Shown: positions 1 to 8,930, counted from the stretch's first letter. The stretch is DNA of 43,914 nt from Candidatus Staskawiczbacteria bacterium (GCA_023245195.1 JAHFKU010000003.1:1-43914); one strand, 5' to 3'. The notes: generated by a model from the letters alone, not told the origin. A program made the numbers and translations.

Positions 1-698
1 GAAAGCAAATACAGCGCATTATCCCCGCCATCTAAGTGTTTGTGTAAAAAAACTAGCGCTTGTTTTTTGTTTTTTTCGGCTAAAGCATCTATGGTTTTAA
101 AAATATCACTTTGGATATTCGGCTTTACGAGCAGTTCAACATCGGCTTTTTGAATTACTCCTCCCTGTTTGAAATTTGCCAGCTTGTTAATTTCTCCTGA
201 AAGCTGCCATAAATTATTGCCAACATAATTTACCAATAAATCCAGCGCATCGTTGTTAATTCTTTGCTCGTTTTTTTCTCCGCCTTTAGTGGAAAATTCT
301 TTTTGCGCCCAGTTTTTTAAATTCTTGCTTTCCAAGGGCGCGAATTCCTGGCATTTGCAATCCTTAATGAGTGCTTTATATAATTTCAGGCGCTGATCGG
401 GCGCGTCTTCTTCATAGAGCACCACCACATCTTTTAATCCCTGCAATATTTTTAATTCTTCAAAAAAATCTTCTTGGAATTTTTTGTTTGAAAATACCTT
501 TTTTACAATGATTAATTTCGTTTCTGCAAACATTGAAGAAACTTTAATATGTTGATAAAAATCACTAAAATCTGCTTGACTTGCATCAACATACATCAAA
601 TTCAACCCGCTTTTGCGGAGCTCTTTATAATGCGCAACAATTTCATCTAGCTTCTGTTTTGACCGATATGAATCTTGTCCGTATAAAAATATAACCAT
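1..698 (-). CDS. holA: DNA polymerase III delta subunit, 3' end cut by window
   Basis: Manual reverse-strand translation from ATG at 698: MVIFLYGQDSYRSKQKLDEIVAHYKELRKSGLNLMYVDAS..., typical HolA N-terminus; open to the window edge, absent from the ORF track because it has no stop. Confidence 0.85.
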   Translation of the reverse strand, partial: MVIFLYGQDSYRSKQKLDEIVAHYKELRKSGLNLMYVDASQADFSDFYQHIKVSSMFAETKLIIVKKVFSNKKFQEDFFEELKILQGLKDVVVLYEEDAPDQRLKLYKALIKDCKCQEFAPLESKNLKNWAQKEFSTKGGEKNEQRINNDALDLLVNYVGNNLWQLSGEINKLANFKQGGVIQKADVELLVKPNIQSDIFKTIDALAEKNKKQALVFLHKHLDGGDNALYLL

Positions 699-735
699 AC
701 GTTTATAATATAATTAATGCAACCACAAAAACTCA

Positions 736-771
736 ATACCCTAAATTGTAAAGCTTTACAATTTAGGGTAT
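736..771. repeat. 36-bp perfect palindrome, copy 1 (ATACCCTAAATTGTAAAGCTTTACAATTTAGGGTAT)
   Basis: Read directly; same 36 bp recurs at 1328-1363. Confidence 0.97.
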
Positions 772-772
772 G

Positions 773-1303
773 TCATATTTCTTCTATTAAAAATACTTTT
801 ACAAATTTCTCTAGCGAGTAAAATTGGATTAATTTTTCTGTTTCCTCTGAAACATCATAAGGCGTTACCCAAATACTTTGTTGAAACATTTTATACTCAA
901 GACTATGCAAAATACTTCTTAGTAATTGTCGAGATTTTTTATATTTTTGAGGAATATCAAAAGTCAACATAATCCATTTTCCATCTTTTCGTTTTTTCTT
1001 TTCCCCTTTTGCAAAACTTGCCTTCAATGCCTTACCCAAACCATCTTTGGTCAAAACAATAGCTCTATTTCCCTTTAAATCTAAACTTCTTATAAGGCCT
1101 CTCTTTTTGAGAGAATATACTAATTTATTAAACTTTGCCTTATTTTTCTCGTCTTTGTATTTTTGAAAAATAGGATTTTTAGTTTGCCACAAAATTGCCC
1201 ACTTTGCAGCGCGGGGATTTAACATAAAAGCCGCAACATTTTCTGTTTCCATGAGAATACTATACATATCCCACAAGAATTCTTCGGTAACCCGTAATTT
1301 CAT
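773..1303 (-). CDS. PaaX-like protein: winged-helix N-terminus plus Cas2-like central domain
   Basis: KWIMLTFDIPQKYKKSRQLLRSILHSLEYKMFQQSIWVTPYDV resembles the PaaX central/Cas2-like ferredoxin fold; N-terminus resembles wHTH. Confidence 0.7.
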   Translation of the reverse strand: MKLRVTEEFLWDMYSILMETENVAAFMLNPRAAKWAILWQTKNPIFQKYKDEKNKAKFNKLVYSLKKRGLIRSLDLKGNRAIVLTKDGLGKALKASFAKGEKKKRKDGKWIMLTFDIPQKYKKSRQLLRSILHSLEYKMFQQSIWVTPYDVSEETEKLIQFYSLEKFVKVFLIEEI

Positions 1304-1323
1304 GATTACTTTTTCTTTAGTTT

Positions 1324-1367
1324 AATAATACCCTAAATTGTAAAGCTTTACAATTTAGGGTATTATT
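1324..1367. repeat. 44-bp perfect palindrome, copy 2, containing the same 36-bp palindrome (1328-1363)
   Basis: Read directly: AATAATACCCTAAATTGTAAAGCTTTACAATTTAGGGTATTATT. Confidence 0.97.
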
Positions 1368-1383
1368 TTCACGTGGTGGATTT

Positions 1384-2301
1384 TCATAACTTTTGACAAG
1401 TTGGACAAAAAAAGGCGCTTCGGGCGGTAATAACTTCCCGCACTATTTTTGATTTGCATCTTGTGCAAGGCTCGCCCTCTCTTTGATAAGCTTTTTTGTG
1501 GCCCTCAAAATTACCTTTTTTACCATCCACATCCCGATAATCAGAAAAACTGTCGCCCCCAAAATCAATTCCAGCCTTAAGTACTTTTTTTATCGCGCTA
1601 TATAATGCTTTTAGCTCTGCTCTGCTCAATTTCAAAACACTTTTTTTAGGGTGGATTTTCGCCCACCACAGCGCCTCGCTGGCATAAATATTGCCGATGC
1701 CGGCAATAACCTTTGGCTCCATAATAACCTGTTTTACCTTGCCTTTTTTATTCTTTAAAGCGGTTTGGAATTTTTCAAACGTAAAACTCTTTTCCAGGGG
1801 CTCCGGGCCCCAGCCCAAAAATTCTGGTGATACCAAAAATTCTTCTGTTTTCCATAATTCTACTTTGGCAAATTTACGAAGATCAGACAAGGCGATCATT
1901 TTTCCGTTATCTAAAAAAAAGATGATATGCAAATAGCCATTAATTTTCTCTTGCAACACACTGTCTTTAGCGGCCGTCCATGTTTCACGTTTCATGCTCC
2001 ATGTTCCATAAAGTAAGTGCCCCGTCATTTTCATGTGCACTAGCAAAGAATATCCACCTGATAAATCGAAAATGACATTTTTTGCGCGCCGCCAAACGTT
2101 AATAATTTTTCTGCCTTTTAATTCTTTTTTAAAAATTTCAAAATCGTGCGGCTTTTTTACCCGCCCCACCAGAGTCCCAGAAAAATCAGAGCGAAGGCGA
2201 ACCATTTTTTTCCAATCCGACCAAACATCAACAAAGGTCCTTTTAAGGACCTTTGTATTCAAACCATTTACGGTTGTTTGGACTTCTGGTAATTCTGGCA
2301 T
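1384..2301 (-). CDS. mutM: Formamidopyrimidine-DNA glycosylase
   Basis: MPELPEVQTTVNGL start, C-terminal zinc finger CTRCKSKIVRE...FFCPTCQ. Confidence 0.95.
   Translation of the reverse strand: MPELPEVQTTVNGLNTKVLKRTFVDVWSDWKKMVRLRSDFSGTLVGRVKKPHDFEIFKKELKGRKIINVWRRAKNVIFDLSGGYSLLVHMKMTGHLLYGTWSMKRETWTAAKDSVLQEKINGYLHIIFFLDNGKMIALSDLRKFAKVELWKTEEFLVSPEFLGWGPEPLEKSFTFEKFQTALKNKKGKVKQVIMEPKVIAGIGNIYASEALWWAKIHPKKSVLKLSRAELKALYSAIKKVLKAGIDFGGDSFSDYRDVDGKKGNFEGHKKAYQREGEPCTRCKSKIVREVITARSAFFCPTCQKL
2231..2256. repeat. 26-bp near-perfect palindrome inside mutM (ACAAAGGTCCTTTTAAGGACCTTTGT)
   Basis: Read directly; 12-bp arms; encodes part of NTKVLKRTFVD. Confidence 0.9.
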
Positions 2302-2307
2302 CTTGCT

Positions 2308-2916
2308 TTAAATAGCGCTATTTTCTTGCACCTCCAAATCCTCATCTTTATTTTTCTTAGCACCGGGGCGCTTATCTAATTTTTCTTTTAATTCCGCTAG
2401 CTCGCTTTTTAATGCCGCTGATTCTTCTTCTCGTGCTTTTAAATTTTCTTTTAATTTTTCCATATCTAAAACCATTTTTTGCATTTCCAGCGTCCTGTTT
2501 TGCACTTTTTGCTCAAGCGCGCCGATGGTTTCTCTTAATGAGCGCGTTTCGGCTTCAACCTTAATTCCCACCGATCTTTTGGTTTTTTCATTATTAAAAC
2601 TGCCTTCTTCAAGCTGGTCGGCTATCCGGTTAAACACATTGGCCAGTTGGCCCATTTCATCTTTGCTTTCCAAATAAAACCGGCTCTTTAAATCTCCTTT
2701 GCTTAGGCTGTCGGCTTTTTGCAACAATTTTCTTACCGGAGCAGTAAAATTCTGGCCGATGGCAAACCCAAACAAAAATACATAGGCAGTAAGAAGCAAA
2801 AACATAATATAAAAACTCGGGCTCAAATTGTCATAATTTAAGGCAATAAACGAAACGATAACAAAAAGCCCTGTAATAATAATCGGAAACGCTACTTTGC
2901 GAGAAAGTTTTGACAT
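2308..2916 (-). CDS. HAMP-domain membrane protein with coiled coil, no kinase or MCP output domain
   Basis: Two N-terminal TM segments, HAMP-like PVRKLLQKADSLSKGDLKSRFYLESKDEMGQLANVFNRIADQL, then coiled coil. Confidence 0.75.
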   Translation of the reverse strand: MSKLSRKVAFPIIITGLFVIVSFIALNYDNLSPSFYIMFLLLTAYVFLFGFAIGQNFTAPVRKLLQKADSLSKGDLKSRFYLESKDEMGQLANVFNRIADQLEEGSFNNEKTKRSVGIKVEAETRSLRETIGALEQKVQNRTLEMQKMVLDMEKLKENLKAREEESAALKSELAELKEKLDKRPGAKKNKDEDLEVQENSAI

Positions 2917-3011
2917 TGAAATTGAAAGCTATAAGGTCTGCCAGAACTGCCAATGCAAACGTTATAACCTGATAATATGTATCTAATACTATTTTAACTC
3001 AAATATTTTTT

Positions 3012-3905
3012 TTAATCAAAACCATCTGATAAGCCCTGCACCTTATCCATTATGGTATTAAAATTTAATTTTTCAAAAATAGCCGCCAGTTTTGCCTGGT
3101 CAAAATTTCCAAATTTACAGTCTTCTAAATTAAAATCAAGTTCCATATCTTGCACGGTTTTTACTAGCTCCAATGACAAAAAGGCTTTTTCTTTATTGGC
3201 CTTCAAGGCCTCTTTTATTTTCGGCTTCAAAATAGCGGTGTCGGTAGAAATTTCATCGTACAAATTTTTAATGCTGCCAAACCGCTGGATTAAATCGGCC
3301 GCCGTGGTTTTTCCAATTCCTGGCACCCCCGGCACATTATCTGAATTATCTCCCGTCAGCGCCTTAAAATCATTCATTTGTGTTGGTGTTACGCCAAAGC
3401 GCTCAATCACCCTGTCTTTGTCATATAAAATGGTTTCTTTAATGCTTTTGCCGGGCGTATAAACTGTAATATTTTCATCAACTAATTGCAGGTTATCTAA
3501 ATCTCCGCTGACAATAAACACTTTTGCATCGCCAGCATATTTTTTGGCGATCGTGGCAATCAAATCATCGGCTTCAAAGCCTTCTTTTTCAAATAAGGGA
3601 ATATTAAAAGCTCCGAGCACCTCTTTTAGTATAGGAAATTGGGAAATAATTCCATCGGGGGTTGGGGCCCGGCCAGCCTTATATTCATCAAATTTTTCGT
3701 GGCGGAAGGTTGGTTTTTTAGTATCAAAACAAGCCACCACATAATTAGCTTTTAAATCTTTTATGGCTTTAAAAAAAATCAGCAAAAATCCATATACGCC
3801 ATTGGTGAGCTGTCCCTTACTATTACTTAACGGAGGCAAAGCATGAAACGCCCGATATAATAGAGAAGAGGAATCAATAATAATTAACCGTTTTTCGTTT
3901 TCCAT
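3012..3905 (-). CDS. Stand-alone 5'-3' exonuclease (PolA N-terminal/FEN-like)
   Basis: IIDSSSLLYRAFHALPPL, ACFDTKKPTFRHEKFDEYKAGRAPTP, GDNSDNVPGVPGIGKTTA. Confidence 0.9.
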   Translation of the reverse strand: MENEKRLIIIDSSSLLYRAFHALPPLSNSKGQLTNGVYGFLLIFFKAIKDLKANYVVACFDTKKPTFRHEKFDEYKAGRAPTPDGIISQFPILKEVLGAFNIPLFEKEGFEADDLIATIAKKYAGDAKVFIVSGDLDNLQLVDENITVYTPGKSIKETILYDKDRVIERFGVTPTQMNDFKALTGDNSDNVPGVPGIGKTTAADLIQRFGSIKNLYDEISTDTAILKPKIKEALKANKEKAFLSLELVKTVQDMELDFNLEDCKFGNFDQAKLAAIFEKLNFNTIMDKVQGLSDGFD

Positions 3906-3923
3906 GATTGAATTATATCATTT

Positions 3924-4436
3924 TTAGAAAAAAGACGCATCGATAGTGATTTCTCTTTTGACTTCTTGCAAATGATTAAATGTAATCGAGATTAGATTGC
4001 TTCGCTTCGCTCGCAATGACGTTACGATTTTTTCCGGCCATTCAATAGCTACAATATTTTCTGGATTTGAAATAATTTCATCAAAATGCAAAAATTCCAC
4101 GTCTTTTTCATTTTCCAATCGATACAGATCAAAGTGGTAAAAATACTGGTAGAACAAATTACCAACGTTCGTAATTTGTTCTACTTTTTTATTTTTGGGA
4201 ATTTGGAATTTCTTCATCACAATGAAGGTTGGACTGTTAACCACCTCCTTGATCCCCAAACCTTTTGCAAAACCTTGTAAAAAGGTAGTTTTGCCGGCCC
4301 CCAAATCTCCCCGCAATGCCAAAACGACTGCCGTTTTTTGCGGCTTTGCGGCCAAAATTTCGCGCGCGAAATTTTGGCCCACCATCTGCGTCTCTTCAAA
4401 ACTATTTGTGTGGATTACTTTCATTGACTTTTGCAT
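3924..4436 (-). CDS. tsaE: tRNA threonylcarbamoyladenosine biosynthesis ATPase TsaE, carrying several palindromic inserts
   Basis: LRGDLGAGKTTFLQGFAKGLG, SPTFIVM, YHFDLYRL, IEWPE motifs. Confidence 0.9.
   Translation of the reverse strand: MQKSMKVIHTNSFEETQMVGQNFAREILAAKPQKTAVVLALRGDLGAGKTTFLQGFAKGLGIKEVVNSPTFIVMKKFQIPKNKKVEQITNVGNLFYQYFYHFDLYRLENEKDVEFLHFDEIISNPENIVAIEWPEKIVTSLRAKRSNLISITFNHLQEVKREITIDASFF
3994..4020. repeat. AGATTGC...GCAATGAC dispersed palindromic repeat, in frame within tsaE
   Basis: agattgcttcgcttcgctcgcaatgac; encodes SLRAKRSNL; 26/27 identical to 33091-33117. Confidence 0.92.
4149..4184. repeat. 36-nt near-perfect palindrome inside tsaE (GTAGAACAAATTACCAACGTTCGTAATTTGTTCTAC)
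   Basis: Read directly; one mismatched pair. Confidence 0.92.
4350..4379. repeat. 30-bp perfect palindrome inside tsaE (GGCCAAAATTTCGCGCGCGAAATTTTGGCC)
   Basis: Read directly; all 15 pairs match. Confidence 0.93.
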
Positions 4437-4461
4437 TTAAATGAATTAGTTTGAATTTACC

Positions 4462-5271
4462 ATGCAAGAAGAAATCAAAAAACTTATCAGTGAAGCCAAG
4501 AATATTTGTGTAATTCCGAGTCCATCAAATGAGCCAGAAAGCTTAACCGTTGCCTTGGCTCTTTTTTATATTCTAAAGGACGCGGGCAAGAATGTAAATC
4601 TCATTATGGATCACCTCCCAGAAACCTTGGCTTTTTTAACCCCATCGCTTGATTTTATCACCCAACCCAAAAATTTTGTTATTTCAATTCCTAAAAACAT
4701 AGCCGAAGTTTCCCAGGTCTACTACGAAAAAAATGAAGAGAATTTAAAAATACACCTAACTATTGAAAAGGGCGCCATCAAAAAAGACAATATTTCTTTT
4801 TATTTTTCTGATGCAAAACCGGATTTAACCATAACCCTGGGCATCATGGACTTTAAGAAAGAACTGGAAAATAAATTGGACTCTTTCGGATTTTTACTAG
4901 ATTCGCCCATTATAAATATTGATAACCATAGCGCCAACACCAGGTTTGGCAAAATAAACATCGTCGAAGAAGAAACATCGCTATCGGAAATACTGTTTGA
5001 AATTACCAGATCCCTTAGCCAACATCCTATATCCTCACCAGAGGTGGGTTCGCCTTTGGCGAAAAAACATAGCGCAACTTCTCTTTTAACCGGATTAACG
5101 TTGTATTATGACAACTTTCAGAGCCAAAAAACAACTCCGGAAGTATTTGAACTTTGCGCAATATTAATGAAAGAGGGAGCCAATCGGCAAGAAATACTAT
5201 CAAACATATATAAAACAGAAATCCTGGGTCCGGGCCTTAAAAAAAGCGAAGAGGTAATTATAACATCTTAA
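4462..5271 (+). CDS. DHH-family phosphoesterase-like protein
   Basis: Layout resembling NrnA/DHH N-terminal domains (SPSNEPESLTVALALFYILKDAGKNVNLIMD; PIINIDNHSANTRFG). Confidence 0.6.
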   Translation: MQEEIKKLISEAKNICVIPSPSNEPESLTVALALFYILKDAGKNVNLIMDHLPETLAFLTPSLDFITQPKNFVISIPKNIAEVSQVYYEKNEENLKIHLTIEKGAIKKDNISFYFSDAKPDLTITLGIMDFKKELENKLDSFGFLLDSPIINIDNHSANTRFGKINIVEEETSLSEILFEITRSLSQHPISSPEVGSPLAKKHSATSLLTGLTLYYDNFQSQKTTPEVFELCAILMKEGANRQEILSNIYKTEILGPGLKKSEEVIITS

Positions 5272-5276
5272 GATAT

Positions 5277-6596
5277 ATGGAAAAATTATTAGGAGCCGTA
5301 GAAATTCCAAAAGACATTATCAAAAACATCAAAGATTCTGCCACTAATCTTTCTGATTTTGGCAAAAAAATTGATGAATACGCGAGCCAAAACACCACAA
5401 ATTTGTTGGATGTTGTTTTGTTTGGCGCCATCAACCTTGAATCTTCCGACATCCATATTGAACCCCAAAGCGACCACATAAAATTACGCATCAGAATTGA
5501 TGGTATTTTACATGATGTTATTTCTTTTCAGCAAGACATTTACCAGCATTTGTTATCTCGCTTAAAGTTGTTGTCAAAAATAAAATTAAATATTAACGAT
5601 AAGCCCCAAGATGGCCGGTTTACCATAACCATAGAAAAAGCGCCAATTGAGATAAGAACTTCCACTCTTCCAGCCGAATATGGAGAATCTATTGTAATGA
5701 GAATTTTAAATCCCAAAAATTTAATGCAACTGGAAACCCTGGGATTAAGAAAAGATATCCATGATATTTTTGAGCAAGAAATAAAAAGGCCCAATGGCAT
5801 GATTGTGGTCACCGGCCCCACTGGTTCTGGAAAAACCACCACCCTTTACGCTTTTTTAATGAAAGTCCAAAACCCGGAAATTAAAATTATCACCATTGAA
5901 GATCCGATTGAATACCACATCCAGGGAGTTTCACAAACTCAAGTAGCGCCCGAAAAAGGATACACCTTTTCCGAAGGCTTAAAATCGATTGTGCGCCAAG
6001 ATCCGGATATTATTTTAGTCGGAGAAATCCGAGATTCTCAAACCGCCAAAATCGCCCTACAAGCATCGTTGACGGGACATTTGGTATTTTCTACCTTGCA
6101 CACTAATGATGCTGCCGGCACCATTCCAAGATTGGTTGATTTGGGAGCCAGCGAATCATCAATAGCTTCGGCCATTAAAATGATCGTCAGCGAACGGTTA
6201 ATCAGGAAAGTCTGCAAAAAGTGCGCGGTTGCCAAAAAGCCCAGCGCAGAAGATTTAGCAGAAATAAAAAAGGGCTTGCACCATATTCCAAAAACCCTAA
6301 CTAAAAACATTGGCTTGGCGGAAGATTTGGATAATATCAAAACGATGCAGATTTCAAAAAAAGGGTGCGTGGCCTGCAATTTTATTGGATACAAAGGCAG
6401 AAAGGGCATTTTTGAAGTATTTTTAATTGATGACCAAATGGAAAAGTTTATTTTAACCAACCCACCTGTTTCTTCTATTAAAGAATTATTGGTAAAAAAC
6501 GGGATGATAACCATTTATCAATCAGGATTAATTGAAGTGGTGCTGGGGGAAACGACGCTCGAGGAAGTGAAGAAAGTGGTGGGAGAAGAGGAGTAG
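5277..6596 (+). CDS. GspE/PilB-family type II/IV pilus assembly ATPase
   Basis: SSDIHIEPQ, VTGPTGSGKTTTLYAFL, IEDPIEYHIQGVSQTQV, RQDPDIILVGEIRDSQTAKIALQASLTGHLVFSTLHTNDA; CxxC...CxxC. Confidence 0.95.
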   Translation: MEKLLGAVEIPKDIIKNIKDSATNLSDFGKKIDEYASQNTTNLLDVVLFGAINLESSDIHIEPQSDHIKLRIRIDGILHDVISFQQDIYQHLLSRLKLLSKIKLNINDKPQDGRFTITIEKAPIEIRTSTLPAEYGESIVMRILNPKNLMQLETLGLRKDIHDIFEQEIKRPNGMIVVTGPTGSGKTTTLYAFLMKVQNPEIKIITIEDPIEYHIQGVSQTQVAPEKGYTFSEGLKSIVRQDPDIILVGEIRDSQTAKIALQASLTGHLVFSTLHTNDAAGTIPRLVDLGASESSIASAIKMIVSERLIRKVCKKCAVAKKPSAEDLAEIKKGLHHIPKTLTKNIGLAEDLDNIKTMQISKKGCVACNFIGYKGRKGIFEVFLIDDQMEKFILTNPPVSSIKELLVKNGMITIYQSGLIEVVLGETTLEEVKKVVGEEE

Positions 6597-6644
6597 GGGC
6601 GCTAGTACACATATTTTAAAGTACCGGGCGTGTCGCTTCGCTCC

Positions 6645-6954
6645 TTCAAAACCCTCGGTTTTGAATAATTTTCTACACGGGGAAATACCCAATTTCCCCG
6701 ACCCCCTTTGTGCGGCCTACACTCTCGGCAAAAAAGTCGTCTTCGGGGCGACACCAATCTTTTTTGCCTCCGAGAGTTACTTTTCATATCGGCGGCTCGC
6801 TTAAGTAGCTTAAACAACTAAAAACAGCTCTGGAGTTGGAGGCGCATTGTATCTGGGATACAAGTAAAAGCGTGTTTAGGGAATAGTTGAGCCGGAGCAA
6901 AACTATCCAATCTAAAACATGCCCATATAAACCTCCAACTCCAGAGCTGTTTTT
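6645..6954 (+). ncRNA. Candidate structured non-coding RNA/DNA region: three hairpins plus a 3-way-junction-like element
   Basis: Hairpins 6645-6665, 6679-6699, 6721-6777; perfect 23-bp stem 6820-6842/6932-6954 enclosing further hairpins; G-T pairs consistent with + strand transcript. Confidence 0.5.
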
Positions 6955-7045
6955 GTCTCTGTAAGTTTTCTGTAATTATAGTACGATAAAGATACAAAAA
7001 TGGGTGTTTCACCCAATGTCGTAATCATAGCATAAATATAAATCC

Positions 7046-8056
7046 ATGTCAAGTATTTTACATAAAACTCCTGATGCCCAAGATCAAATCCTCGATTCTT
7101 CGTTAAGGCCGAAAAATTGGGCTGATTATGTTGGCCAAGAAAAAATCAAGGAAAATATCCAGATTATTTTAATGGCCGCCAAAAAGCGCGGTCAATCCCC
7201 CGACCACTTGCTGCTCTATGGCAATTCTGGATTAGGAAAAACCACCCTGGCCCAACTAGTGGCCCTGGAAATGGGCAAAAAAATCCGTATCACTTCGGGC
7301 CCAGCCATAGAAAGAGCTGGGGATCTGGCCGCCATTTTGACTAATCTACAAGAAGGAGATGTGCTATTTTTAGATGAAATCCACAGGATGCACAAAACCA
7401 TTGAAGAATATATTTATCCAGCCATGGAAGACTATAAATTAAACTTGATATTGGGCAAAGGGCCGATGGCTCGAACCATGGAATTACACTTGCCTCGCTT
7501 TACCTTAATTGGAGCCACCACCAGGCCCGGACTACTATCTACCCCACTAAGAAATCGCTTTGGCGGCACCTTCCAGTTGAATTTTTACAAACCCGAAGAC
7601 ATTGAAAAAATTATTGAACGATCAGCTCGGCTTTTGGGAATATCTATCCACCCTGATGCGGTGCAAATTATCGCCAAGCGATCGCGATTTACTCCGCGGG
7701 TAGCCAATCGCCTCTTAAAAAGAGTCAGAGATTTTGCCCAAGTAAAAAATCAAGGCGTAGTAACTAAAGAAATCGCAAAACTTGCCTTAGAATCTTTAGA
7801 AGTTGATCACCAAGGACTTGAACCAGGCGATATTAAAATTTTATTGGCCTTAATTGAAAAATTTGACGGCGGACCAGTAGGGCTTCAATCGCTAGCCGCG
7901 GCCGCCCTTGAAGAAGAAGACACTATTTTGGACATGTACGAACCTTATTTAATGCAACTGGGATTTTTAGAAAGAACGCCCAAGGGCCGCGTGGCTTCAA
8001 AACTGGCCTACGAACATTTGGGATTGAAATACAATAAAACAAATAACCTAATTTGA
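7046..8056 (+). CDS. ruvB: Holliday junction branch migration helicase RuvB
   Basis: LRPKNWADYVGQEKIKENI, LLYGNSGLGKTTLA, FLDEIHRM, IGATTRPGLLSTPLRNRFG. Confidence 0.96.
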   Translation: MSSILHKTPDAQDQILDSSLRPKNWADYVGQEKIKENIQIILMAAKKRGQSPDHLLLYGNSGLGKTTLAQLVALEMGKKIRITSGPAIERAGDLAAILTNLQEGDVLFLDEIHRMHKTIEEYIYPAMEDYKLNLILGKGPMARTMELHLPRFTLIGATTRPGLLSTPLRNRFGGTFQLNFYKPEDIEKIIERSARLLGISIHPDAVQIIAKRSRFTPRVANRLLKRVRDFAQVKNQGVVTKEIAKLALESLEVDHQGLEPGDIKILLALIEKFDGGPVGLQSLAAAALEEEDTILDMYEPYLMQLGFLERTPKGRVASKLAYEHLGLKYNKTNNLI

Positions 8057-8085
8057 AATTTACAATTTACAATTTGAAATCAATT

Positions 8086-8105
8086 CCTGCCTGCCGGCAG
8101 GCAGG
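8086..8105. repeat. 20-bp GC-rich perfect palindrome CCTGCCTGCCGGCAGGCAGG within AT-rich intergenic repeat
   Basis: Read directly. Confidence 0.95.
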
Positions 8106-8213
8106 TGAAAAGAATATGAATTTGAAATGATTAAAACCGTCAAAATTTCGCTTTGTCGAAATTTTGACACTTACTTTTTCAAATTTAAAATTTCAAATTT
8201 CAAATTCACTATT

Positions 8214-8930
8214 ATGTCAGGACATAGTCACTTTAAAACCGTCGCGGCCACTAAAAACGCCAACGACGCTAAAAAAGGAAAAATATTTTCTAAAATGGCT
8301 CGAGTCATTACGATTGCCGTAAAAGACAAGGGGCCAGATATTTCAAGCAACATCCAACTAAAAGCTGCCATAGAAAAAGCCAAAGAGTTTAACATGCCCA
8401 AAGAAAATATTGAACGGGCAATTAAAAAGGGTACCGGAGAATTAGCCGGGGAATCTTTGGAAGAAGTGGCTTTTGAAGGGTTTGGCCCCGGAGGCATCGC
8501 CCTTATCATGGAAGGCATTACCGATAACAAAAACCGGACTCTTGGCGAAATAAAGGGAATTTTAGGGCAATACGATGGCAAGATAGCCGGAGAAGGAGCG
8601 GTGCGATGGATGTTTGAAAGAAAGGGGTTTTTGGTAATACCATCTGAAGGAAAATCAAAAGAAGACTGGGAAATGACGGTGATTGAAATCGGGGGCGACG
8701 ATATTAGATGGACCCAAGAAACTACTGAAATTTACACCAAACCCGAAGATTTTGAAGCGGTCAAAAAAGCTGCAAAGGAACGTGGCATAATAATTGACCA
8801 TGCTGCCCTAAGCTGGATTCCAAAAGAAGAAATTTCTATTAACGAAAAAGACATTGAAAAAGCTAAAAAATTATTTGAAGCTTTGGATGAAAACGATGCC
8901 GTTCAGGATGTTTACTCGAATTTGAAATAG
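8214..8930 (+). CDS. yebC: YebC/PmpR family protein
   Basis: MSGHSHFKTVAATKNANDAKKGKIFSKMARVI; ORF track begins 87 nt upstream inside a repeat. Confidence 0.92.
   Translation: MSGHSHFKTVAATKNANDAKKGKIFSKMARVITIAVKDKGPDISSNIQLKAAIEKAKEFNMPKENIERAIKKGTGELAGESLEEVAFEGFGPGGIALIMEGITDNKNRTLGEIKGILGQYDGKIAGEGAVRWMFERKGFLVIPSEGKSKEDWEMTVIEIGGDDIRWTQETTEIYTKPEDFEAVKKAAKERGIIIDHAALSWIPKEEISINEKDIEKAKKLFEALDENDAVQDVYSNLK

Noticed and set aside
773-1303. Genuine CRISPR Cas2
   Set aside because: PaaX-like domain layout with winged-helix N-terminus, no cas1 and no array; called PaaX/Cas2-like only.
6820-6954. tmRNA, SRP RNA, RNase P RNA or 6S RNA
   Set aside because: No recognisable tRNA-like end, GGAAG-type SRP loop, or RNase P conserved blocks; 6S-like architecture not convincing by eye.
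6602-7012. Minus-strand ORFs of 71 and 64 aa
   Set aside because: Fall entirely on the hairpin-rich non-coding region; sequence looks like translated palindromes.
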